The notes beneath the pieces are model-generated. The model was not told the origin of the DNA, did not search any database, and worked only from the letters and a program-made list of their open reading frames with translations. This document shows, piece by piece, positions 53,188 through 64,000 of a DNA stretch of 64,000 bases (positions are counted from its first letter, which is position 1; each line of letters begins with the position of its first letter). Source of the DNA: Nemertoderma westbladi (Eukaryota > Xenacoelomorpha > Nemertodermatida > Nemertodermatidae); NCBI GenBank assembly GCA_032718475.1, contig JAUCBJ010008087.1, positions 1 through 64,000 on the forward strand, given 5' to 3'. Position numbers and translations under genes: made by a program.

Positions 53188-56100
53188 GTACGTCCAACCT
53201 TACAGTACGATAGGTCCAACCTTACAGTACGATAGATCCAACCTTACAGTACGATAGATCCAACCTTACAGTACGATATGTCCAATCTTACAGTACGGTA
53301 CGTCCAACCTTACAGTATGATAGGTCCAACCTTACAGTACGATAGATCCAACCTTACAGTTACAGTACGATAGATCCAACCTTACAGTACGATAGATCCA
53401 ACCTTACAGTACGATAGATCCAACCTTACAGTACGATAGGTCCAACCTTACAGTGCGATAGATCCAACCTTACAGTACAGTACGATAGATCCAACCTTAC
53501 AGTGCGATAGATCCAACCTTACAGTACGATAGATCCAACCTTACAGTACGGTATGTCCAACCTTACAGTACGATAGATCCAACCTTACAGTGCGATAGAT
53601 CCAACCTTACAGTTACAGTACGATAGATCCAACCTTACAGTACGATAGATCCAACCTTACAGTACAGTACGATAGATCCAACCTTACAGTACGATAGATC
53701 CAACCTTACAGTACAGTACGATAGATCCAACCTTACAGTTACAGTACGATAGATCCAACCTTACTGTACGATAGATCCAACATTACAGTACGATAGATCC
53801 AACCTTACAGTTACAGCGCGATAGATCCAACCTTACAGTTACAGTACGATAGATCCAACCTTACAGTTACAGTACGATAGATCCAACCTTACAGTACGAT
53901 AGATCCAACCTTACAGTGCGATAGATCTAACCTTACAGTACGATAGATCCAACCTTACAGTACAGTACGATAGATCCAACCTTACAGTACGATAGATCCA
54001 ACCTTACAGTACAGTACGATAGATCCAACCTTACAGTACAGTACGATAGATCCAACCTTACAGTACGATAGATCCAACCTTACAGTACAGTACGATAGAT
54101 CCAACCTTACAGTTACAGTACGATAGATCCAACCTTACAGTACGATAGATCCAACATTACAGTACGATAGATCCAACCTTACAGTTACAGCGCGATAGAT
54201 CCAACCTTACAGTTACAGTACGATAGATCCAACCTTACAGTTACAGTATGATAGATCCAACCTTACAGTACGATAGATCCAACCTTACAGTGCGATAGAT
54301 CTAACCTTACAGTACGATAGATCCAACCTTACCGTTACAGTACGACAGATCCAACCTTACAGTTACAGTACGATAGATCCAACCTTACAGTACGATAGGT
54401 CCAACCTTACAGTACGATAGATCCAATCTTACAGTACGATAGATCCAACCTTACAGTACGATAGGTCCAACCTTACAGTTACAGTACGATAGATCCAACC
54501 TTACAGTACGATAGATCCAACCTTACAGTACGATAGATCCAACCTTACAGTACGATAGATCCAACCTTACAGTGCGATAGATCCAACCTTTCAGTTACAG
54601 TACGATAGATCCAACCTTACAGTTACAGTACGATAGATCCAACGTTACAGTATGATAGATCCAACCTTACAGTGCGATAGATCCAACCTTACAGTACGAT
54701 AGATCCAACCTTACAGTACGATAGATCCAACCTTACAGTACGATAGATCCAACCTTACAGTACGATAGATCCAACCTTACAGTACGATAGATCCAACCTT
54801 ACAGTGCGATAGATCCAACCTTTCAGTTACAGTACGATAGATCCAACCTTACAGTTACAGTACGATAGATCCAACCTTACAGTACGATAGATCCAACCTT
54901 ACAGTACGATAGATCCAACCTTACAGTACAGTACGATAGATCCAACCTTACAGTATGATAGATCCAACCTTACAGTACGATAGATCCAACCTTACAGTAC
55001 GATAGATCCAACCTTACAGTATGATAGGTCCAACCTTACAGTACGATAGGTCCAACCTTACAGTACGATAGATCCAACCTTACAGTACAGTACGATAGAT
55101 CCAACCTTACAGTGCGATAGATCCATCCTTACAGTACGATAGATCCAACCTTTCAGTACGATAGATCCAACCTTACAGTGCGATAGATCCAACCTTACAG
55201 TTACAGTACGATAGATCCAACCTTACAGTTACAGTACGATAGATCCAACCTTACAGTACGATAGATCCAACCTTACAGTACGATAGATCCAACCTTACAG
55301 TACGATAGGTCCAACCTTACAGTACGATAGATCCAACCTTACAGTACTATAGATCCAACCTTACAGTACGATAGATCCAACCTTACAGTGCGATAGATCC
55401 AACCTTACAGTACAGTACGATGGATCCAACCTTACAGTACGATAGGTCCAACCTTATAGTACGATAGATCCAACCTTACAGTACAGTACGATAGGTCCAA
55501 CCTTACAGTACGGTACGATAGATCCAACCTTACAGTACGATAGATCCAACCTTACAGTGCGATAGATCCAACCTTACAGTACGATAGATCCAACCTTACA
55601 GTACGATAGATCCAACCTTACAGTACGATAGATCCAACCTTACAGTACGATAGATCCAACCTTACAGTACGATAGATCCAACCGTACAGTACGATAGATC
55701 CAACCTTACAGTTACAGTACAATAGATCCAACCTTACAGTACAGTACGATAGATCCAACCTTACAGTACAGTACGATAGGTCCAACCTTCCAGTACAGTA
55801 CGATAGATCCAACCTTACAGTTTGATAGATCCAACCTTACAGTACGATAGATCCAACCTTACAGTACGATAGATCCAACCTTACAGTACGATAGATCCAA
55901 CCTTACAGTACGATAGATCCAACCTTACAGTTACAGTACGATAGATCCAACCTTACAGTTACAGTACGATAGATCCAACCTTACAGTGCGATAGATCCAA
56001 CCTTACAGTGCGATAGATCCAACCTTACAGTGCGATAGATCCAACCTTACAGTACGATAGATCCAATCTTACAGTACAGCATGATAGATCCAACCTTACA

Positions 56101-59100
56101 GTACAGTACGATAGATCCAACCTTCCAGTACAGTACGATAGATCCAACCTTACAGTACAGCACGATAGATCCAACCTTACAGTACAGTACGATAGATCCA
56201 ACCTTCCAGTACAGTACGATAGATCCAACCTTACAGTGCGATAGATCCAACCTTACAGTACGATAGATCCAACCTTACAGCTCGATAGATCCAACCTTAC
56301 AGTTACAGTATGATAGATCCAACCTTACAGTTACAGTATGATAGATCCAACCTTACAGTTGCAGTACGATAGATCCAACCTTACAGTACGATAGATCCAA
56401 CCTTACAGTGCGATAGATCCAACCTTACAGTACGATCGGTCCAACCTTACAGTACGATAGGTCCAATCTTACAGTACAATAGATCCAACCTTACAGTACG
56501 ATAGATCCAACCTTACAGTGCCATAGATCCAACCTTACAGTACGGTACGTCCAACCTTACAGTATGATGGATCCAACCTTACAGTGCGATAGATCCAACC
56601 TTACAGTACGATCGGTCCAACCTTACAGTATGATGGATCCAACCTTACAGTGCGATAGATCCAACCTTACAGTACGATAGATCCAACCTTACAGCTCGAT
56701 AGATCCAACCTTACAGTTACAGTATGATAGATCCAACCTTACAGTTACAGTATGATAGATCCAACCTTACAGTTGCAGTACGATAGATCCAACCTTACAG
56801 TACGATAGATCCAACCTTACAGTGCGATAGATCCAACCTTACAGTGCCATAGATCCAACCTTACAGTACGGTACGTCCAACCTTACAGTATGATGGATCC
56901 AACCTTACAGTGCGATAGATCCAACCTTACAGTACGATCGGTCCAACCTTACAGTATGATAGATCCAACCTTACAGTACGATATGTCCAACCTTACAGTA
57001 CGATAGATCCAACCTTACAGTACGATCGGTCCAACCTTACAGTATGATGGATCCAACCTTACAGTGCGATAGATCCAACCTTACAGTACGATAGATCCAA
57101 CCTTACAGTACAATAGATCCAACCTTACAGTACGATAGATCCAACCTTACAGTACGATAGATCCAACCTTACAGTACAGTACGATAGATCCAACCTTACA
57201 GTGCGATAGGTCCAACCTTACAGTATGATAGGTCCAATCTTACAGTACGATAGATCCAACCTTACAGTACGATAGATCCAACCTTACAGTACGGTACGTC
57301 CAACCTTACAGTACGGTACATCCAACCTTACAGTACGATAGATCCAACCTTACAGTACGATAGTTCCAACCTTACAGTACGATAGATCCAACCTTACAGT
57401 GCGATAGATCCAACCTTACAGTACGATATGTCCAACCTTACAGTACGATAGATCCAACCTTACAGTATGATAGATCCAACCTTACAGTACAGTACGATAG
57501 ATCCAACCTTACAGTGCGATAGATCCAACCTTACAGTGCGATAGATCCAACCTTACAGTGCGATAGATCCAACCTTACAGTACAGCACGATAGATCCAAC
57601 CTTACAGTACAGTACAATAGATCCAACCTTCCAGTACAGTACGATAGATCCAACCTTACAGTACAGTACGATAGATCCAACCTTCCAGTACAGTACGATA
57701 GATCCAACCTTACAGTACGATAGATCCAACCTTACAGTACAGTACGATAGATCCAACCTTCCAGTACAGTACGATAGATCCAACCTTACAGTGCGATAGA
57801 TCCAACCTTACAGTACGATAGATCCAACCTTACAGTACGATAGATCCAACCTTACAGTTACAGTACGATAGATCCAACCTTACAGTTACAGTACGATAGA
57901 TCCAACCTTACAGTTGCAGTACGATAGATCCAACCTTCCTTACAGTGCGATAGATCCAACCTTACAGTACGATAGATCCAACCTTCCAGTACAGTACGAT
58001 AGATCCAACCTTACAGTACAGTACGATAGATCCAACCTTCCAGTACAGTACGATAGATCCAACCTTCCAGTACAGTACGATAGATCCAACCTTACAGTGC
58101 AATAGGCCCAACCTTACAGTGCGATAGATCCAACCTTACAGTACGATAGATCCAACCTTGCAGTACGATAGATCCAACCTTACAGTACGATAGATCCAAC
58201 CTTACAGTACAGTACGATAGATCCAACCTTACAGTACAGTACGATAGATCCAACCTTACGTTCAGTACGATAGATCCAACCTTCCAGTACAGTACGATAG
58301 ATCCAACCTTACAGTGCGATAGATCCAACCTTACAGTACGATAGATCCAACCTTACAGTACGATAGATCCAACCTTACAGTACGATAGATCCAACCTTAC
58401 AGTACGATAGATCCAACCTTACAGTACGATAGATCCAACCTTACAGTACAGTCGATAGATCCAACCTTACAGTACGATAGATCCAACCTTACAGTGCGAT
58501 AGATCCAACCTTACAGTACGATAGATCCAACCTTACAGTACGATAGATCCAACCTTACAGTACGATAGATCCAACCTTACAGTACAGCACGATAGATCCA
58601 ACCTTACAGTACAGTACGATAGATCCAACCTTCCAGTACAGTACGATAGATCCAACCTTACAGTGCGATAGATCCAACCTTACAGTACGATAGATCCAAC
58701 CTTACAGTACGATAGATCCAACCTTACAGTCAGTACGATAGATCCAACCTTACAGTTACAGTACGATAGATCCAACCTTACAGTTGCAGTACGATAGATC
58801 CAACCTTACAGTGCGATAGATCCAACCTTACAGTACAGCACGATAGATCCAACCTTACAGTACAGTACGATAGATCCAACCTTCCAGTACAGTACGATAG
58901 ATCCAACCTTACAGTGCGATAGATCCAACCTTACAGTACGATAGATCCAACCTTACAGTACGATAGATCCAACCTTACAGTACGATAGATCCAACCTTAC
59001 AGTACGTCGATAGATCCAACCTTACAGTACAGTACGATAGATCCAACCTTACAGTTGCAGTACGATAGATCCAACCTTCCAGTACAGTACGATAGATCCA

Positions 59101-62100
59101 ACCTTACAGTGCGATAGATCCAACCTTACAGTACGATAGATCCAACCTTACAGTACGATAGATCCAACCTTACAGTACGATAGATCCAACCTTACAGTAC
59201 AGCACGATAGATCCAACCTTACAGTACAGTACGATAGATCCAACCTTCCAGTACAGTGCGATAGATCCAACCTTACAGTACGATAGATCCAACCTTACAG
59301 TGCGATAGATCCAACCTTACAGTACGATAGATCCAACCTTACAGTACGATAGATCCAACCTTACAGTACGATAGATCCAACCTTACAGTACAGCACGATA
59401 GATCCAACCTTACAGTACAGTACGATAGATCCAACCTTCCAGTACAGTACGATAGATCCAACCTTACAGTGCGATAGATCCAACCTTACAGTACGATAGA
59501 TCCAACCTTACAGTATGATAGATCCAACCTTACAGTACGATAGATCCAACCTTACAGTTACAGTACGATAGATCCAACCTTACAGTTACAGTACGATAGA
59601 TCCAACCTTACAGTTGCAGTACGATAGATCCAACCTTACAGTGCGATAGATCCAACCTTACAGTTACAGTACGATAGATCCAACCTTACAGTACAGTACG
59701 ATAGATCCAACCTTACAGTGCGATAGATCCAACCTTACAGTTACAGTACGATAGATCCAACCTTACAGTTACAGTATGATAGATCCAACCTTACAGTTAC
59801 AGTACGATAGATCCAACCTTACAGTTACAGTACGATAGATCCAACCTTACAGTACGATAGATCCAACCTTACAGTGCGATAGATCCAACCTTACAGTACG
59901 ATCGGTCCAACCTTACAGTACGATAGGTCCAATCTTACAGTACGATATATCCAACCTTACAGTATGATAGATCCAACCTTACAGTGCGATAGATCCAACC
60001 TTACAGTACGGTACATCCAACCTTACAGTACGATAGATCCAACCTTACAGTACGATATGTCCAACCTTACAGTACGATAGATCCAACCTTACAGTACGAT
60101 CGGTCCAACCTTACAGTACGATGGATCCAACCTTACAGTGCGATAGATCCAACCTTACAGTACGATAGATCCAACCTTACAGTACGATAGATCCAACCTT
60201 ACAGTACGATAGATCCAACCTTACAGTACGATAGATCCAACCTTACAGTACAGTACGATAGATCCAACCTTACAGTGCGATAGGTCCAACCTTACAGTAC
60301 GATAGGTCCAATCTTAAAGTACGATAGATCCAACCTTACAGTACGATAGATCCAACCTTACAGTACGGTACGTCCAACCTTCCAGTACGGTACATCCAAC
60401 CTTACAGTACGATAGATCCAACCTTACAGTACGATAGGTCCAACCTTACAGTACGATAGATCCAACCTTACAGTGCGATAGATCCAACCTTACAGTACGA
60501 TATGTCCAACCTTACAGTATGATAGATCCAACCTTACAGTACGATAGATCCAACCTTACAGTACAGTACGATAGATCCAACCTTACAGTGCGATAGATCC
60601 AACCTTACAGTGCGATAGATCCAACCTTACAGTGCGATAGATCCAACCTTACAGTACGATATGTCCAACCTTACAGTACGATAGGTCCAATCTTACAGTA
60701 CGATAGATCCAATCTTACAGTACAATAGATCCAACCTTACAGTACGATAGATCCAACCTTACAGTACGATAGATCCAACCTTACAGTACGATAGATCCAA
60801 CCTTACAGTACGATAGATCCAACCTTACAGTGCGATAGATCCAACCTTACAGTACGATAGATCCAACCTTACAGTACAATAGGTCCAACCTTACAGTACG
60901 ATAGATTCAACCTTACAGTGCAATAGATTCAACCTTACAGTACGATATGTTCAACCTTACAGTACAGTACGATAGATCCAACCTTACAGTGCGATAGATC
61001 CAACCTTACAGTGCGATAGATCCAACCTTACAGTGCGATAGATCCAACCTTACAGTACAATGGATCCAACCTTACAGTGCGATAGATCCAACCTTACAGT
61101 ACGATAGATCCAACCTTACAGTACAATAGATCCAACCTTACAGTACGATAGATCCAACCTTACAGTACGATAGATCCAACCTTACAGTACGATAGATCCA
61201 ACCTTACAGTACGATAGATCCAACCTTACAGTACAGTACGATAGATCCAACCTTACAGTGCGATAGGTCCAACCTTACAGTACGATAGGTCCAATCTTAC
61301 AGTACGATAGATCCAACCTTACAGTACGATAGATCCAACCTTACAGTACGGTACGTCCAACCTTCCAGTACGGTACATCCAACGTTACAGTACGATAGAT
61401 CCAACCTTACAGTACGATAGGTCCAACCTTACAGTACGATAGATCCAACCTTACAGTGCGATAGATCCAACCTTACAGTACGATATGTCCAACCTTACAG
61501 TACGATAGATCCAACCTTACAGTACGATAGATCCAACCTTACAGTACAGTACGATAGATCCAACCTTACAGTGCGATAGATCCAACCTTACAGTGCGATA
61601 GATCCAACCTTACAGTGCGATAGATCCAACCTTACAGTACGATATGTCCAACCTTACAGTACGATAGGTCCAATCTTACAGTACGATAGATCCAATCTTA
61701 CAGTACAATAGATCCAACCTTACAGTACGATAGATCCAACCTTACAGTACGATAGATCCAACCTTACAGTACGATAGATCCAACCTTACAGTACGATAGA
61801 TCCAACCTTACAGTACGGTACATCCAACCTTACAGTACGGTACATCCAACCTTACAGTACGATAGATCCAACCTTACAGTACAATAGGTCCAACCTTACA
61901 GTACGATAGATTCAACCTTACAGTGCAATAGATTCAACCTTACAGTACGATATGTTCAACCTTACAGTACGATATATCCAACCTTACAGTACAATAGATC
62001 CAACCTTACAGTACAGTACGATAGATCCAACCTTACAGTGCGATAGATCCAACCTTACAGTGCGATAGATCCAACCTTACAGTGCGATAGATCCAACCTT

Positions 62101-64000
62101 ACAGTATGATATGTCCAACCTTACAGTACGATAGATCCAACCTTACAGTGCGATAGATCCAACCTTACAGTACGATCGGTCCAATCTTACAGTACGATAG
62201 ATCCAACCTTACAGTATGATAGGTCCAACCTTACAGTGCAATAGGCCCAACCTTACAGTACGATAGATCCAACCTTACAGTACGATAGATCCAACCTTAC
62301 AGTACGATAGAGCCAACCTTACAGTACAATAGGTCCAATCTTACAGTACGATAGATCCAATCTTACAGTACAATAGATCCAACCTTACAGTACGATAGAT
62401 CCAACTTTACAGTACGATAGATCCAACCTTACAGTATGATAGATCCAACCTTACAGTATGGTACATCCAACCTTACAGTACGATAGATCCAACCTTACAG
62501 TACGATAGGTCCAATCTTACAGTACGATAGGTCCAACCTTACAGTACAGTACGATAGATCTAACCTTACAGTACGGTACGTCCAACCTTACAGTACGATA
62601 GGTCCAACCTTACAGTACAGTACGATAGATCCAACCTTACAGTACGATAGATCCAACCTTACAGTACGATAGATCCAACCTTACAGTACGATAGATCCAA
62701 CCTTACAGTACGGTACATCCAACCTTACAGTATGGTACATCCAATCTTACAGTACGATAGATCCAACCTTACAGTACGATAGATCCAACCTTACAGTACG
62801 ATATGTCCAACCTTACAGTACGATAGATCCAACCTTACAGTACGATAGATCCAACCTTACAGTACAGTATGATAGATCCAACCTTACAGTGCGATAGATC
62901 CAACCTTACAGTGCGATAGATCCAACCTTACAGTGCGATAGATCCAACCTTACAGTACAATATGTCCAACCTTACAGTACGATAGATCCAACCTTACAGT
63001 GCGATAGATCCAACCTTACAGTACGATATATCCAACCTTACAGTACGATAGATCCAACCTTACAGTACAGTACGATAGATCCAACCTTACAGTGCGATAG
63101 ATCCAACCTTACAGTGCGATAGATCCAACCTTACAGTGCGATAGATCCAACCTTACAGTATGATATGTCCAACCTTACAGTACGATAGATCCAACCTTAC
63201 AGTGCGATAGATCCAACCTTACAGTACGATCGGTCCAATCTTACAGTACGATAGATCCAACCTTACAGTATGATAGGTCCAACCTTACAGTGCAATAGAC
63301 CCAACCTTACAGTACGATAGATCCAACCTTACAGTACGATAGATCCAACCTTACAGTACGATAGATCCAACCTTACAGTACAATAGGTCCAATCTTACAG
63401 TACGATAGATCCAATCTTACAGTACAATAGATCCAACCTTACAGTACGATAGATCCAACTTTACAGTACGATAGATCCAACCTTACAGTACGATAGATCC
63501 AACCTTACAGTATGGTACATCCAACCTTACAGTACGATAGATCCAACCTTACAGTACGATAGGTCCAATCTTACAGTACGATAGGTCCAACCTTACAGTA
63601 CAGTACGATAGATCTAACCTTACAGTACGGTACGTCCAACCTTACAGTACGATAGGTCCAACCTTACAGTACAGTACGATAGATCCAACCTTACAGTACG
63701 ATAGATCCAACCTTACAGTACGATAGATCCAACCTTACAGTACGATAGATCCAACCTTACAGTACGGTACATCCAACCTTACAGTATGGTACATCCAATC
63801 TTACAGTACGATAGATCCAACTTTACAGTACGATAGATCCAACCTTACAGTACGATATGTCCAACCTTACAGTACGATAGATCCAACCTTACAGTACGAT
63901 AGATCCAACCTTACAGTACAGTATGATAGATCCAACCTTACAGTGCGATAGATCCAACCTTACAGTGCGATAGATCCAACCTTACAGTGCGATAGATCCA
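53171..64000. repeat. 22-bp satellite array, unit GATCCAACCTTACAGTACGATA
   Basis: Several hundred (about 470) tandem copies of a 22-bp unit reaching the right window edge. Common variants add five or six bases (CAGTACAGTACG, CAGTTACAGTACG; 27- and 28-bp units) or change TACG to TGCG. Higher-order blocks: marker TTACAGCGCG at 53811 and 54185 (374 bp); GTGCGATAGGTCC at 60275 and 61258 (983 bp); TATGATATGTCC at 62105 and 63159 (1054 bp). Repetitive peptides read from it are artefacts. Confidence 0.97.

Noticed and set aside
55618-58328. Open frames of 60-80 codons with repeating LSYCTVRLD or KVGSIVLY peptides
   Set aside because: They are read from runs of expanded 27/28-bp satellite units that happen to stay in frame; no start context, no conservation possible.

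Overview
The window looks like nuclear DNA of a metazoan, most likely a marine invertebrate. Evidence: a protein gene split by GT-AG introns (an MSP-domain gene of the MOSPD1/MOSPD3 type), a BEL/Pao LTR retrotransposon, an RTE-like non-LTR retrotransposon, a Mutator-like (MULE) DNA transposon, tRNA-derived SINE sequence, and very large simple-sequence arrays. There is no bacterial gene organisation. The species cannot be fixed from the sequence alone; frequent AGGCCTA- and ACCGGTA-containing words are only suggestive.

Layout. 1-2900: decayed minus-strand RTE-like element (endonuclease plus reverse transcriptase) running off the left edge. 2900-12800: AT-rich DNA with a 15-bp minisatellite (4142-4975), a possible last exon of an unidentified gene (5155-5273), a C22/G17 foldback, a tRNA-like relic and a 3.8-kb array of 19-bp units (8229-11992). 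12802-30764: a BEL/Pao element of about 18 kb with 99.8% identical 1.23-kb LTRs, a 2231-codon gag-pol frame, an integrase frame offset by -1, and a long 3' region. That 3' region carries an unrecognised zinc-knuckle accessory coding module, a duplicated 3' end and a third LTR with a different U3. 30765-34262: two copies of a small Cys-rich secreted-protein gene on the minus strand (one intact, one with a nonsense codon) flanking an RTE-like fragment.

35558-43754: a MULE with an intact-looking 813-codon transposase, 10-bp target duplication and foldback-like terminal inverted repeats. Its right TIR is split by a 4.9-kb insertion that holds a perfect 1814-bp tandem duplication. 44218-45024: an intronless DUF1295 membrane-protein gene. 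45025-50569: repeat-rich DNA with a TTAA-flanked MITE containing a tRNA-like segment. 50570 to the end: the first three coding exons of the MOSPD-like gene. Its first intron holds a foldback element with a nested SINE. Its third intron begins inside a 22-bp satellite that fills the last 10.8 kb and runs off the right edge.

Host coding sequence is sparse: three well supported loci (MOSPD-like, DUF1295, Cys-rich secreted pair) plus one candidate exon. Most of the rest is mobile or tandemly repeated. The observations I rate highest are the satellite that appears to grow out of the exon 3/intron 3 boundary of the MOSPD-like gene, the accessory zinc-knuckle module and U3-switched tandem 3' end of the BEL/Pao element, and the MULE whose TIR has been interrupted.
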